This document shows, one piece after another, positions 1-9,324 of a stretch of DNA of 47,308 nt. Positions within the stretch are counted from its first letter, which is position 1. Every line of letters starts with the position of its first letter. The translations under genes were made by a program, and so were the position numbers. This stretch comes from an uncultured Parabacteroides sp. (GTDB taxonomy: Bacteria; Bacteroidota; Bacteroidia; Bacteroidales; Tannerellaceae), in assembly GCA_949295065.1 (NCBI GenBank), contig CASFJQ010000019.1, forward strand, positions 1-47,308, given 5' to 3'. The notes beneath the pieces are model-generated. The model was not told the origin of the DNA, did no database searches, and worked only from the letters and a program-made list of their open reading frames with translations.

Positions 1-1
1 C

Positions 2-82
2 AAAATGTTTGCCGCTGCTTTTAAACCGGAAATAAGACGAAAACTTATTGATTCTGCTTTGGAGTTTTTCTATGTTTCCTAA
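2..82 (+). CDS. C-terminal end of an unidentified gene (5' truncated)
   Basis: An open frame enters from the window edge and stops at TAA 80-82. It gives about 26 residues with a charged helical character (FKPEIRRKLIDSALEFF) ending in YVS. Too little is present to name the family. It lies upstream of, and in the same direction as, a four-fold operator array, so a regulator of that array is possible but unsupported. It could also be a chance open frame. Confidence 0.35.
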   Translation, partial: KMFAAAFKPEIRRKLIDSALEFFYVS

Positions 83-113
83 TGCGTTTGCCCTGTAAGT
101 AAGCAAATCTTCT

Positions 114-197
114 TAAAACTGAGTCACAGTTTCTATAAATTAAGTCTTAGTTTTTAAAAACTAAAGCTTAATTTGTAAAAACTAAGTCTTAGTTTTA
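114..197. promoter_or_regulatory. Four tandem 17-bp palindromic operators at exact 21-bp spacing
   Basis: Four copies of an imperfect palindrome, consensus AAACTRAGTCWYAGTTT, have centres at 124, 145, 166 and 187, that is exactly 21 bp apart (two helical turns). The last copy (178-196) is a perfect palindrome around a central T. Copies 1 and 2 differ from it at a few positions, and copy 3 is the most degenerate. The array ends 44 bp before the ATG at 241, so it probably overlaps or abuts the promoter of the exported ABM-domain gene. Spacing on one face of the helix suggests cooperative binding of a dimeric repressor or activator (inference). Confidence 0.7.
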
Positions 198-240
198 AGA
201 TTATATAGTTATGTTCCGGATTTATAAATTAATATGCTTT

Positions 241-735
241 ATGGATAGGAGAGACTTTTTGAAAATTTCGTCGATAAGTGCGTTAGCTGTAACTTCGAAT
301 GCGCAAATATATGGCAGTGAGACACAAATTCCTAGTGAGAATAATTTTGCGAAAGAAAAAGCAACAGAAACATATCATCCTGTGATGTGCGAGAAAATGA
401 AAATGCAAGCAGACGGAATCGTCCGTTTGTCAAAAATTGAGGTTTATCCGGAATATATTGAGGAATATATGAAATATGCCGTTGAGGTTGGAGAAATTTC
501 TTTGCTTACTGAACCGGGAGTTCTGACCATGTATGCAGTGAGTGAAAAGGAAAATCCATGTAATGTGACTATTCTTGAAACATATGCCAGCAAATCAGCT
601 TATGAGCAGCATATCGCTTCGGAGCATTTTCAGAAATATAAGAAAGGAACTTTGCATATGGTGAAGAATCTGGTTCTGTCGGACCAGTTGCCGTTAAATC
701 CGAAAAACAGGATTGTGAATTTCATTCAGGAATGA
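241..735 (+). CDS. Tat-exported antibiotic biosynthesis monooxygenase (ABM) domain protein
   Basis: A 164-residue protein beginning MDRRDFLKISSISALAV, a classic twin-arginine signal (RRDFLK), so it is probably exported folded. The start at 241 is preferred over an in-frame ATG at 211 because it puts the RR motif at the N terminus. After the signal and a polar linker, roughly residues 55-150 look like the dimeric ferredoxin-like ABM/YgiN fold: a strand reading IVRLSKIEVYPEYIEEY, a helix, and ETYASKSAYEQHIASEHFQKY with the His-containing segment usual in this family. Family members include quinol monooxygenases and many proteins of unknown substrate; none can be assigned here. The gene stands alone, follows the operator array and ends before a strong hairpin. 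Regulation by the array is likely. Confidence 0.72.
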   Translation: MDRRDFLKISSISALAVTSNAQIYGSETQIPSENNFAKEKATETYHPVMCEKMKMQADGIVRLSKIEVYPEYIEEYMKYAVEVGEISLLTEPGVLTMYAVSEKENPCNVTILETYASKSAYEQHIASEHFQKYKKGTLHMVKNLVLSDQLPLNPKNRIVNFIQE

Positions 736-780
736 AACAAATCATGTTGAGGTTTTTACGGTCGTTTTTTGAAATATAAA

Positions 781-833
781 AAATCCTATGTTTTACCGGA
801 TGCATTCGCATTCGTCTGTAAAACATAGGATTT
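781..833. terminator. Bidirectional hairpin terminator between ABM gene and spt
   Basis: A perfect 16-bp inverted repeat (781-796 with 818-833; arm AAATCCTATGTTTTAC) sits between two convergent genes. A-rich and T-rich flanks let it work on both strands. The arm sequence CCTATGTTT..CCGG recurs in other intergenic hairpins of this window (for example 9836-9870). Confidence 0.8.
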
Positions 834-862
834 TCGTTATATATAAATCAGATAAGATAGGC

Positions 863-2050
863 TTATTTGATGATGTTGTGCTTCTTGAATACTTTCTGGA
901 TAGTTTCAAGAGCATAATCCAACTGCTGCTGAGTGTGTGTTGCCATCAAAGAGAATCGGATAAGAGTATCTTCTGGTGCAACAGCAGGAGAAACAACAGG
1001 ATTAACGAATATACCAGCTTCGAACAATTCTTTTACAACCAAGAAAGTCAAATCATTGTTACGGATGAACAATGGGATGATAGGTGTTGAAGTGTGTCCG
1101 ATTTCGCAACCCATATTGCGGAAACCATCAAGTGCATAGTGAGTAAGTTTCCACAAGTTTTCGATGCGTTCAGGCTCGTTAAGCATAATGTCCAATGCTG
1201 CATTTGCAGCAGCTGTTGCAGCCGGAGTGTTACTTGCACTGAAAATGTAAGAACGAGAATTATGTCTCAAATAGTTTATTGTTTCTTTATCTGAAGCGAT
1301 GAAACCTCCGATTGAAGCGAAAGACTTACTGAATGTTCCCATAATCAAATCAACATCGTCAGTCAATCCGAAGTGGTTACAAGTTCCTCGACCTTGTTTG
1401 CCAAGAACACCGATACCGTGAGCTTCGTCAACCATGATGCTAGCGTTGTATTTCTTAGCCAGCTTAACGATTTCCGGAAGATTTGCAACGTCGCCTTCCA
1501 TACTGAACACGCCGTCGATAACGATAAGTTTCACTTTATCAGGAGCGCATTTCTGAAGTTGCTTTTCCAACGAATCCATATCGTTGTGTTTGTATTTCAA
1601 CTTAGTTGAGAATGACAAACGGTGACCTTCAATGATTGATGCGTGGTCCAATTCGTCCCAAATGATATAGTCTTCACGACCAGTCAGGCACGAAACAACA
1701 CCAAGGTTAACCTGGAAACCTGTTGAATAAACAATAGCTTCTTCTTTACCAACGAATTCAGCCAAGCGTTTTTCCAATTGAACATGCAAGTCCAATGTTC
1801 CGTTCAAGAAACGTGAACCGGCGCAACCAGTACCATATTTCTTGATAGCTTCAATAGCTGCTTCTTTAACTTTAGGATGATTGGTCAGACCCAGATAAGC
1901 GTTTGAACCAAACATTAAAACTTTCTTTCCATTGATAATTACTTCAGTGTCCTGATCGCTCTGGATTTCACGGAAGTAAGGATAAATACCCGCTGCCATT
2001 GCACGCTGCGGCGCATCATACTTTGCTAATTTCTCTTGTAGAAGTTTCAT
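863..2050 (-). CDS. spt: Serine palmitoyltransferase (alpha-oxoamine synthase family)
   Basis: A 395-residue PLP enzyme condensing L-serine with an acyl-CoA to 3-ketosphinganine, the first step of sphingolipid synthesis in Bacteroidales. The alpha-oxoamine synthase pattern is complete: LDHAS with H136 that stacks on PLP, DEAHG at 208-212, and GTFSKSFASIGG with the Schiff-base lysine K242. Sister enzymes (KBL, BioF, HemA) share this fold. The Bacteroidales context and the adjacent lipid kinase favour Spt, but 2-amino-3-ketobutyrate CoA ligase is the usual mis-annotation. Length is normal for a soluble bacterial Spt. A promoter-like element lies about 170 nt upstream, leaving a long leader. The gene is divergent from the lipid kinase at 2586. 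Confidence 0.85.
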   Translation of the reverse strand: MKLLQEKLAKYDAPQRAMAAGIYPYFREIQSDQDTEVIINGKKVLMFGSNAYLGLTNHPKVKEAAIEAIKKYGTGCAGSRFLNGTLDLHVQLEKRLAEFVGKEEAIVYSTGFQVNLGVVSCLTGREDYIIWDELDHASIIEGHRLSFSTKLKYKHNDMDSLEKQLQKCAPDKVKLIVIDGVFSMEGDVANLPEIVKLAKKYNASIMVDEAHGIGVLGKQGRGTCNHFGLTDDVDLIMGTFSKSFASIGGFIASDKETINYLRHNSRSYIFSASNTPAATAAANAALDIMLNEPERIENLWKLTHYALDGFRNMGCEIGHTSTPIIPLFIRNNDLTFLVVKELFEAGIFVNPVVSPAVAPEDTLIRFSLMATHTQQQLDYALETIQKVFKKHNIIK

Positions 2051-2219
2051 ATTTATTTATAAAGAGAATGATTTATCTATCTAAGTTATTAAACATTTAA
2101 ACAATATATATCTATATGTTTATTATTTCTCTTTTTCTTGATTTGTTATGCTGCTCATTACAAGTGCGTTGATAGTCATAACAAATCTCTGCATGAAAGC
2201 GCAGAATCCAAATCCGGCG

Positions 2220-2227
2220 CAAAAGTA
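2220..2227 (-). promoter_or_regulatory. Promoter -7 element of spt
   Basis: CAAAAGTA on the plus strand is TACTTTTG on the minus strand, matching TAnnTTTG. A CAAA (TTTG on minus) at 2251-2254 could be the -33 box, although the 23-nt gap is a little long. It predicts a 5' leader of about 160 nt for spt. Confidence 0.45.
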
Positions 2228-2439
2228 GTAAAAAATGAATTAAGCTGATTCAAAATAACTTTAAATCTTTCAGAAAAGCGCTTATTTTTATGCCATAACT
2301 GTTGTTTTATAGTGTTTTTATGATGAAAAATTGTTTTTTTATAAATTGTAGTGAATATTTATCTTCTTAAAAGGCTATAAAAATTTACTCGTAATCTTTA
2401 AATATTTATATTTCGAATGTGTATGTATGGAAAACTAGT

Positions 2440-2469
2440 TGCACCGCTATTTTTTTCAATTTAATTTTG
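2440..2469 (+). promoter_or_regulatory. Bacteroidetes-type promoter of the lipid kinase
   Basis: TTG at 2440-2442, then 19 nt, then TAATTTTG at 2462-2469: consensus spacing. The gene starts about 115 nt further on. Confidence 0.55.
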
Positions 2470-2585
2470 TCGCGGAAATCAATTCCACTTTTATTGTGCG
2501 CTAAGCTGCGGGATGTTTGTAACGTGGATGGGGAAAATATTTTTCAGCTATAGCTTTTTGCTACTAAAATATTAGAAATAGAGAG

Positions 2586-3542
2586 ATGAGAGTTCATGCC
2601 ATTATTAATCCTATATCGGGTGTTGGTTCGAAGAGGAAAATACCGAAATTGATTGAGCAGTTGTGTAAAGAGACAGGCGACGAAGTTTCCGTTTCCTTTA
2701 CGGAATATGCCGGTCATGCAAGTGTATTGACCCGAAGTGCGGTTGAGTCTGGAGTTTCCTGCATTATTGCTGTTGGCGGAGATGGTACAGTTAATGAGAT
2801 AGCAAGGTCGATGTTGCATTCCGATGCGATTTTAGGTATTATACCAAAAGGTTCAGGCAATGGACTTGCACGTGAGTTGAATATATCAATGGACGTCAGA
2901 AGAGCGTTGGACGTGATTCGCGAACGCCATGTCACAACAATCGACTGCTGCAAAGCCAACGACCGTGTGTTTTTCTGCACCTGCGGTGTCGGGTTTGATG
3001 CTGCCGTCAGTCAGAAATTTGCTAATGAAAAGCGCAGAGGCTCGTTGACATATATAAAGAACACTGTTGAGGAATATTTGAGCTATCATCCGGAACAATA
3101 TGAATTGCTTATCGACAATCAGTCTATCAAGGAAAAAGCATTCCTGGTTGCCTGTGCCAATGCTTCGCAATATGGAAACAATGCTTATATTGCTCCACAT
3201 GCGAACATTAACGACGGGAAAATGGATGTAACAGTGTTGTCGCCTTTCCTTCCGATTGATATAGCTCCGCTTGCCATACAATTGTTCTCACGCAAAATTG
3301 ACAGAAACAGTAAAATACGCACGTTCAAGGCAGAGCAAGTGTCGATTATCCGTCAGAGACCCGGCGTTATGCATTTGGACGGAGAGCCAATTATGGCAGA
3401 CAGCCGTATTGACATATCTGTTATTCCGCATGCGCTGAAGGTGTTTATTCCTTCCGAAGTTTCTTTGCGTAAGGAAGTGCGCTATCTTTTCGATGAAGTT
3501 ACGCGTTTCTTTGACAGAAGTTTGCCTTACATTTTCAGATAA
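2586..3542 (+). CDS. Diacylglycerol/sphingosine-kinase family lipid kinase
   Basis: A 318-residue soluble protein of the DAGK_cat/YegS/LCB5 superfamily. It has INPISGVGSK at the N terminus, the nucleotide-binding signature GGDGTVNE at 64-71, and PKGSGNGLARE at 87-97. The C-terminal half has the beta-rich lid of this family, with DGKMDVTVLSPF and MHLDGEP. Members phosphorylate diacylglycerol, sphingosine or related lipids, and sequence alone does not tell which. It is divergent from spt, which makes a sphingoid base or other sphingolipid substrate an attractive inference. Its 3' end overlaps the convergent methyltransferase gene by 16 bp. Confidence 0.82.
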   Translation: MRVHAIINPISGVGSKRKIPKLIEQLCKETGDEVSVSFTEYAGHASVLTRSAVESGVSCIIAVGGDGTVNEIARSMLHSDAILGIIPKGSGNGLARELNISMDVRRALDVIRERHVTTIDCCKANDRVFFCTCGVGFDAAVSQKFANEKRRGSLTYIKNTVEEYLSYHPEQYELLIDNQSIKEKAFLVACANASQYGNNAYIAPHANINDGKMDVTVLSPFLPIDIAPLAIQLFSRKIDRNSKIRTFKAEQVSIIRQRPGVMHLDGEPIMADSRIDISVIPHALKVFIPSEVSLRKEVRYLFDEVTRFFDRSLPYIFR

Positions 3543-4246
3543 AAGTCTTTCGTGAGGTTCTTGTATTCCTCGGTATAGACGTGGCGCTCTATTTCAATTG
3601 TCAGACTATCAGAAATTATTTCATCCGGCTTGCTAAGGGAGAATTCTGCCATTATCCGTTTAGGCGCAGAATCCGGAGTCGGGAAAACTTTTGTCTCTCT
3701 TGTCAGATAGAGGAAAGTTTTCTCGGCTGTTTCCATCAACAATTCTCTTTGCTCATAAGGTAATATTACAGACAGCAGCCCATCGTCTGATAATAATCTT
3801 CTGCTGCCATTCATTAAGTCATATACAGACAGAGTGTCAGTATGTCTGGCAGTGTTGCGCTGTTTGTCCGGACATTTCAGCGAAGAAATAAAGTAAGGAG
3901 GATTTGAAACAATCAAATCGAATGAGCAAATATTTTCGTTCATTTCAGCATAATCCTGCAGTTTGCACAGTTTGGCAGAGATTCGGTTTTTGAATGGACT
4001 CTTTGTTGCATTGTCTATTGTTTGTGCAACGGCGCCGTTGTCAATGTCTATGGCAAGAACTTGAGCTTCAGAACGCTGCGCCAGTATCAGGCTGATTACA
4101 CCGCTTCCGCAACCAACGTCAAGAATTTGTTTTGCGTTGTTGCACGAGCTCCATGTTCCTAAAAGCACGGCATCGGTGCCGACTTTCATGGCACATTTAT
4201 CGTGCCACACGGTGAATTGTTTGAATTGAAAGTATGGATTAGGCAT
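3527..4246 (-). CDS. trmN: tRNA1(Val) (adenine(37)-N6)-methyltransferase family protein
   Basis: A 239-residue Rossmann-fold SAM methyltransferase (YfiC/TrmN6 family) that modifies A37 of tRNA-Val in E. coli. It begins MPNPYFQFKQFTVWHDKCAMKV, has the SAM-binding loop DVGCGSG at 43-49, and the N6-adenine motif NPPY at 115-118. An upstream in-frame ATG would add 11 residues (start 4279). I chose 4246 because the NPYFQFKQF start is the conserved one. It converges on the lipid kinase with a 16-bp overlap of the two coding ends, so a shared terminator cannot lie between them. Confidence 0.83.
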   Translation of the reverse strand: MPNPYFQFKQFTVWHDKCAMKVGTDAVLLGTWSSCNNAKQILDVGCGSGVISLILAQRSEAQVLAIDIDNGAVAQTIDNATKSPFKNRISAKLCKLQDYAEMNENICSFDLIVSNPPYFISSLKCPDKQRNTARHTDTLSVYDLMNGSRRLLSDDGLLSVILPYEQRELLMETAEKTFLYLTRETKVFPTPDSAPKRIMAEFSLSKPDEIISDSLTIEIERHVYTEEYKNLTKDFYLKM

Positions 4247-4296
4247 ATTTTGATAATTGAAATGCGCAAATGTACACATATTTGCTTAGAACTTCG

Positions 4297-4304
4297 TATC
4301 TTTG
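4297..4304 (+). promoter_or_regulatory. Promoter -7 element of lon
   Basis: TATCTTTG matches TAnnTTTG, about 110 nt before the lon start. No consensus -33 box at the ideal distance. I see no CIRCE-like heat-shock inverted repeat in the leader. Confidence 0.45.
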
Positions 4305-4413
4305 GCACATTTATTGTATATATTGTAATTATCGGATTTGATTATAAATTTATAGATAGCGCATAAATACACAGAAGAATTACTGGTTATCTGTGTTAGC
4401 CCTTTAATAATAT

Positions 4414-6879
4414 ATGAAGATTAAAAGAAAAAAATTATTTAGTCAGAGTACATTGGATGTAGATGATACTGTCGGTGTTGTAATGCCTATATTGACAGAT
4501 TGCGATGCAGACGAAGACTTTTTGGAAGGAATAGACAAAGTAGGTGATGTGTTGCCCGTTTTGCCACTTCGAAATATGGTTCTTTTCCCTGGAGTTGCGA
4601 TGCCTGTAATAGTAGGCCGTCCGAAATCAATGCGTCTGATTAAGGAGGCAATAGACAATAAAGCTCTTATCGGTGTGGTTTGCCAGCGTGAAGTTGAAAC
4701 TGAAGAACCTGGTTTCGATGACTTGTATGCAACCGGAACCGTTGCCGATATCATACGTGTTCTGGAAATGCCGGATGGAACTACTACCGTTATACTTCAA
4801 GGCAAGAAACGCTTTATCTTAAACGAACTGACTGAGACTGATCCTTATCTGAAAGGTTCCATTACATTGCTTGAGGAAACTCGTCCGGATGCAAGCGACC
4901 GTGAATTCGAGGCTTTGACTTCATCGGTTAAGGATATGACAATCAAATTGCTCAGTGCTAGTCCTGAGCCGGTGCAGCGTGAGCTGATTTTCTCAGTCAA
5001 GAATAACCGCAATGCTTTGTATATAATAAACTTTGCATGTGCCAATATATTGACTTCGGCAGCTGAAAAGCAGCAGCTTTTGCTGATAAACGACTTGCGT
5101 GAACGTGCTTTCCGTCTGTTGTCTATTCTTAACAGAGAATATCAGCTTCTTGAGCTTAAAGCTTCAATCCAGATGAAGACTCAGGAAGACCTCGACAAGC
5201 AGCAGAAAGAATATTTCCTTCAGCAGCAGATCAAGACAATTCAGGAAGAATTGGGTGGAAACATCAATGAGCAGGAAATTCGCGAGTTGAAGGAAAAAGG
5301 TCTGAAAAAGAATTGGTCATCTTCTGTTGCCCAAATATTCGACAAGGAAATAAGAAAACTTGAAAGGTTGCATCCTCAGTCTCCTGATTTCTCAATTCAG
5401 ATGCAATATGTCCAGACAATAGTGAATCTTCCGTGGAACGAGTATAGCAAGGATAATTTCAACCTTGTTCATGCTCAAAAGGTTCTGGATAAAGATCATT
5501 ACGGACTGGAGAAAGTCAAAGAGCGTATAATCGAACATTTGGCTGTGTTGAAGCTGAAAGGTGATATGAAATCTCCGATTATATGTCTTTACGGTCCTCC
5601 GGGAGTTGGAAAGACTTCGCTCGGCCGTTCGATCGCCGATGCTTTGGGCAGAAAGTATGTTCGTGTATCACTTGGCGGACTTCATGATGAGGCTGAGATA
5701 CGTGGTCATCGCCGCACATACATCGGAGCGATGTGCGGACGAATAATAAGCAATATTCAGAAAGCGGGAACTTCCAATCCTGTGTTTGTCCTTGATGAGA
5801 TTGATAAGATAACAAGCGACTTCAAAGGTGATCCGTCTTCTGCATTGCTTGAAGTTCTTGACCCTGAACAGAACGGAACATTCCATGATAACTATCTGGA
5901 TATCGACTATGACTTGAGTAAGGTGATGTTTATTGCTACTGCCAATAATCTGAACACAATCTCACAGCCGCTTCTTGACCGTATGGAACTTATCGAAGTG
6001 AGCGGATATATTCAGGAAGAAAAGGTTGAGATTGCTGCGAGACATCTTGTTCCGAAACAGATTGAAGCTCACGGATTGGAAAAGAGAACTGTAAAATTCC
6101 CAAAGAAAACTCTTGACAAGATTATCGAATCATATACGAGAGAAAGTGGCGTTCGCGAACTTGACAAGAAGATTGCCAAAGTTGTCCGCAAGGTGGCTCG
6201 TGATGTTGCAACCTATGGTTATAGCGGAATTGTACAGATCAAGCCGGAAGATGTGAAGGAATATCTGGGCGCAGAAGAATATAGCAGAGATAAATATCAG
6301 GGCAATGAATATGCCGGAGTTGTTACCGGATTGGCTTGGACAGCAGTTGGCGGCGAAATTCTTTTCGTGGAATCAAGTTTGAGCAAGGGAAAAGAAGGAA
6401 AGTTGACGCTGACAGGAAATCTTGGTGATGTGATGAAGGAATCAGCAGTTATTGCTCTTGAATATATCCGTGCACATGCATCATTGTTTGGAATAAATGA
6501 AGATATGTTTACTTCATGGAATGTTCATGTTCATGTTCCGGAAGGAGCTATTCCAAAAGATGGTCCGAGTGCCGGTGTGACAATGGTTACATCTTTGGTT
6601 TCGGCATTTACACAAAGAAAGGTAAAGAGCAGTCTGGCAATGACCGGAGAAATAACTCTCCGCGGAAAGGTTCTTCCAGTTGGTGGAATCAAGGAGAAAA
6701 TCCTTGCTGCTAAACGTGCCGGAATAAAAGAGATTATTCTATGTAAGGACAATAAGAAAGATATTGACGAAATAAAGGCAGACTATTTGAAAGGTCTTGA
6801 ATTCCATTTCGTTGAAGATATTCGCCAGGTTATTGATTTGGCTTTGCTCGATGAAAAAGTGGATAATCCTTTGTTTTGA
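4414..6879 (+). CDS. lon: ATP-dependent protease La (Lon)
   Basis: An 821-residue cytosolic AAA+ serine protease degrading misfolded and regulatory proteins. Layout: N-terminal substrate domain (about 45-250, starting [16 protein letters not shown]), coiled coil, AAA+ module with Walker A GPPGVGKT at 394-401 and Walker B FVLDEID near 458-464, and the protease domain with the Ser-Lys dyad S719 (PKDGPSAG) and K762 (GGIKEK). All catalytic elements are intact. A basic-then-acidic extension of about 40 residues precedes the conserved domain. It is transcribed alone and followed by a hairpin terminator. Confidence 0.97.
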   Translation: MKIKRKKLFSQSTLDVDDTVGVVMPILTDCDADEDFLEGIDKVGDVLPVLPLRNMVLFPGVAMPVIVGRPKSMRLIKEAIDNKALIGVVCQREVETEEPGFDDLYATGTVADIIRVLEMPDGTTTVILQGKKRFILNELTETDPYLKGSITLLEETRPDASDREFEALTSSVKDMTIKLLSASPEPVQRELIFSVKNNRNALYIINFACANILTSAAEKQQLLLINDLRERAFRLLSILNREYQLLELKASIQMKTQEDLDKQQKEYFLQQQIKTIQEELGGNINEQEIRELKEKGLKKNWSSSVAQIFDKEIRKLERLHPQSPDFSIQMQYVQTIVNLPWNEYSKDNFNLVHAQKVLDKDHYGLEKVKERIIEHLAVLKLKGDMKSPIICLYGPPGVGKTSLGRSIADALGRKYVRVSLGGLHDEAEIRGHRRTYIGAMCGRIISNIQKAGTSNPVFVLDEIDKITSDFKGDPSSALLEVLDPEQNGTFHDNYLDIDYDLSKVMFIATANNLNTISQPLLDRMELIEVSGYIQEEKVEIAARHLVPKQIEAHGLEKRTVKFPKKTLDKIIESYTRESGVRELDKKIAKVVRKVARDVATYGYSGIVQIKPEDVKEYLGAEEYSRDKYQGNEYAGVVTGLAWTAVGGEILFVESSLSKGKEGKLTLTGNLGDVMKESAVIALEYIRAHASLFGINEDMFTSWNVHVHVPEGAIPKDGPSAGVTMVTSLVSAFTQRKVKSSLAMTGEITLRGKVLPVGGIKEKILAAKRAGIKEIILCKDNKKDIDEIKADYLKGLEFHFVEDIRQVIDLALLDEKVDNPLF

Positions 6880-6892
6880 TTTCGGATGAATC

Positions 6893-6932
6893 TCTCCCGG
6901 AATATGAGTGTGGCGCACTTTCTTCCGGGAGA
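6893..6932. terminator. Terminator between lon and the FadL-family porin
   Basis: A 10-bp inverted repeat (6893-6902 with 6923-6932, arm TCTCCCGGAA) lies between convergent genes. The T-run is weak on the plus strand. Confidence 0.6.
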
Positions 6933-6962
6933 AATTGTATTATGGCTTTTTATACCCTTTGC

Positions 6963-8399
6963 TTAGAAGCTGTATGAAACACCCAGTGCCGGAGTAAGTG
7001 CGTATGCCTGATAATGTCCGCTGAATGTTCTTGGCTGCTGAAGCAAATCCAAGTCAGTGTATGAACCGTCGCGTCCGAAACCAGTAACATATGAGAATGC
7101 AAAGTCAATAGACAAAGGCTTAACCGGTCTGAAGCTCAAACCTGCTGTAATTCCAAATTTGTTCATACTTGGAGTTTCCGGGTTAAGATAATCGTCTTTT
7201 ACAGGAGATTCATCGTAGTATGCACCGAAACGGATGTCGAATCTTTCAGTGGCAGCAAATTGTGCTCCAAGGCGATAAATACGAGTGTTCTTATATTCTT
7301 TAGGAGCACTGATGTTATATTTGCCAAGTTCTGCATCAGGATTGAACTTAACGTCCAATGACTTATATGCGCTCCAACCTACGAACTGAACTTCTCCTGA
7401 AACTGTCCATCTGTCGTTAGGACGGTAAGTGACTGCTGCATTCCAGTTGTCAGGCATAGGAAGCTCTGCTGTGAAAGTACCGCTTTCCAGTGGAGGAACA
7501 GCAATTCCGTCAGGCAAATTCTGTATGCCCATCTGTTTTGCCATAGCAATAAGGTTGTTCACATTGCCAAGCAATCCTTCCAAATGTTCCTTGTTTGCAT
7601 ATTTCAATGCGATGTCGCCTTCTTCAACTTTTGCTACAACTTTTGAGCGGTATGACAAACCGATTGTCCATTTCTCATTGATATCATACATTGCGCCGAC
7701 GTTGAATCCGAATCTCATTCCTGCTTTTCCGTTCAGAGAAACAGAAGCTGCGGATGTTTCGTCGTATCTTTTCATATCTTCGATAATAGGGTCAACCATA
7801 GGTTTGATTTGGGGATACTGTTGCAGAACTGAACCAAGCATACTGTTTGCCATATTTGTCATAGCTCCCGGTCCAATCAACGCACGGTTAAGAGTGATGT
7901 TTCCGAATTCCATCATCAGGCCGGCACCAATGCTAAGCTTATCCATGATTTTCCATGAAACTGTTGGCTGGATGTTGAAAGCCTTCAATGAGATGTCCTG
8001 AACCAAATGAGCTCCCACCCAGTCGTTTCCCCAGTTAATGCTGCTTCCGTATGGAGTATTTATCATAATACCAGCTGCAAGATTGTCGTAAATCTTAAAT
8101 CCGGCATATACATACAATGGAGTGCTTGGTGTGTTGTCGGTTTTATATTCGTTATTTCCGACTGTACAAGTTGCTGTTGGGAAAACAGCAGAAACTCCAG
8201 CTGACAAATCAACGCTCTTATCCATAAACACCAAACCTGCCGGATTGAAGTGCATACTTTCAGCGCCAAGTTTCATGGCAGCTCCAACATGTCCCATACC
8301 AGCCTGCTTTGTACTTTGTGCATTTACCTGAAAACCTTCGGCCGATGCATAAGAGAAAGGCAGTGCCGAAATACATGCTAGTGCGATAATCTTCTTCAT
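6963..8399 (-). CDS. Outer membrane transport protein, OmpP1/FadL/TodX family
   Basis: A 478-residue protein with signal peptide MKKIIALACISALPFSYASA followed by mature EGFQVNAQSTKQAGMGHVGAA, the N-terminal hatch typical of FadL-type barrels. The rest alternates as beta-strands (for example VDLSAGVSAVFP, WTIGLSYRSKV, WTVSGEVQFVGW), and the protein ends in the outer-membrane signature LGVSYSF. FadL relatives move hydrophobic compounds such as fatty acids or aromatics across the outer membrane; the substrate here is unknown. An insertion around residues 200-290 carries two helical stretches. A promoter (8452-8459, minus) lies about 55 nt upstream. It is a single-gene unit, divergent from queC. 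Confidence 0.85.
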   Translation of the reverse strand: MKKIIALACISALPFSYASAEGFQVNAQSTKQAGMGHVGAAMKLGAESMHFNPAGLVFMDKSVDLSAGVSAVFPTATCTVGNNEYKTDNTPSTPLYVYAGFKIYDNLAAGIMINTPYGSSINWGNDWVGAHLVQDISLKAFNIQPTVSWKIMDKLSIGAGLMMEFGNITLNRALIGPGAMTNMANSMLGSVLQQYPQIKPMVDPIIEDMKRYDETSAASVSLNGKAGMRFGFNVGAMYDINEKWTIGLSYRSKVVAKVEEGDIALKYANKEHLEGLLGNVNNLIAMAKQMGIQNLPDGIAVPPLESGTFTAELPMPDNWNAAVTYRPNDRWTVSGEVQFVGWSAYKSLDVKFNPDAELGKYNISAPKEYKNTRIYRLGAQFAATERFDIRFGAYYDESPVKDDYLNPETPSMNKFGITAGLSFRPVKPLSIDFAFSYVTGFGRDGSYTDLDLLQQPRTFSGHYQAYALTPALGVSYSF

Positions 8400-8451
8400 A
8401 AAATCAAATTATAGTGAATACTAATGATGCATATAAGATGCAAAACGGGTG

Positions 8452-8459
8452 CAAAGTTA
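8452..8459 (-). promoter_or_regulatory. Promoter -7 element of the FadL-family gene
   Basis: CAAAGTTA on the plus strand reads TAACTTTG on the minus strand. CAAA at 8482-8485 (TTTG on minus) could be its -33 box. Confidence 0.5.
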
Positions 8460-8575
8460 TTAAGTTTTTTGAATAATTGCACAAATGAATGGAAAATGTG
8501 CAGCACAAAAGTATATTTTATGTGCAATATTGTTGGCAGACAAGTCTCTCCCTTTATTTTTTCATTAAATATTTT

Positions 8576-8583
8576 TACCTTTG
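8576..8583 (+). promoter_or_regulatory. Promoter -7 element of queC-queF
   Basis: TACCTTTG is an exact TAnnTTTG match, 65 nt before the queC ATG. I see no clear preQ1 riboswitch in the short leader. Confidence 0.5.
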
Positions 8584-8647
8584 CACTTGAAAAGAAATGT
8601 ATTCTTTTCCGTGTGCTTGCTAAACCACGTATTAAAAACAAGAACTT

Positions 8648-9319
8648 ATGAAGAATAAAAATGCAGCTATGGTATGCTTCTCCGGAGGACAGGATTCAAC
8701 TACTTGTCTGTTTTGGGCGAAGAAGCATTTTTCTCATGTTGAAGCCGTTTGTTTTACTTACGGACAGAAACATTCCCAGGAAGTGGAAGTGGCTCGTCAG
8801 ATAGCCACAGATGCTAATGTTCCTTTCCATTTGTTGGATGTCTCGTTGTTAAGTCAGTTGGACACCAATTGTTCCCTTACAAATTCCTCAATCGAGATGG
8901 ATGCCGAGAAACCGCAGGATTCATATCCTAATACGTTTGTTCCCGGACGTAATATGGTTTTCCTTACTTTTGCGGCAATACTTGCTCGTGCTCATGGCAT
9001 TTACAATCTTGTTACCGGTGTTTCCGAAGCAGATTTCAGCGGCTATCCGGATTGCAGGGACACATTTATCCGTTCCCTGAATGTTACGTTGAATCTGGCA
9101 ATTGACGAACAGTTTGTCATTCATACACCTTTGATGAATCGGGACAAATGCGGAGTGTGGGAACTTTCGGATCAGCTTGGTGTTTTCGACCTTGTCCGAA
9201 ACAAAACTCTTACTTGTTATAACGGTGTTATAGCCGATGGTTGTGGACATTGTCCGGCATGCACACTTCGTAAAAAAGGTTTGGAACAGTATTTGGCTAA
9301 GAAAAACAAAACCATATAA
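8648..9319 (+). CDS. queC: 7-cyano-7-deazaguanine synthase
   Basis: A 223-residue enzyme converting 7-carboxy-7-deazaguanine plus ammonia and ATP to preQ0 in queuosine biosynthesis. The PP-loop ATP pyrophosphatase motif SGGQDS is at 12-17. The C terminus has the zinc-binding set C190, C199, C202, C205 (CGHCPAC). [13 protein letters not shown] and DFSGYPDCR are the usual substrate-pocket segments. It is followed after 5 nt by queF, so the two last shared steps to preQ1 are co-transcribed. Confidence 0.95.
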   Translation: MKNKNAAMVCFSGGQDSTTCLFWAKKHFSHVEAVCFTYGQKHSQEVEVARQIATDANVPFHLLDVSLLSQLDTNCSLTNSSIEMDAEKPQDSYPNTFVPGRNMVFLTFAAILARAHGIYNLVTGVSEADFSGYPDCRDTFIRSLNVTLNLAIDEQFVIHTPLMNRDKCGVWELSDQLGVFDLVRNKTLTCYNGVIADGCGHCPACTLRKKGLEQYLAKKNKTI

Positions 9320-9324
9320 TAATA

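Larger units (their letters stand above)
2051..2585. other. 535-bp divergent intergenic region between spt and lipid kinase
   Basis: AT-rich and without a convincing gene. It holds a minus-strand promoter-like element for spt (2220-2227) and a plus-strand promoter for the kinase (TTG 2440-2442, TAATTTTG 2462-2469). I see no clear riboswitch or repeat in the remainder. Confidence 0.6.

Noticed and set aside
114-197. Tandem palindromes as a CRISPR array
   Set aside because: Units are 21 bp with no unique spacers and no cas genes nearby; the pattern fits operators. The same applies to 28621-28708.
7429-8001. 190-residue antisense open frame opposite the FadL-family porin
   Set aside because: It is low-complexity and Ser/Ile rich, with no start signals; the porin with signal peptide and C-terminal Phe is the real gene.
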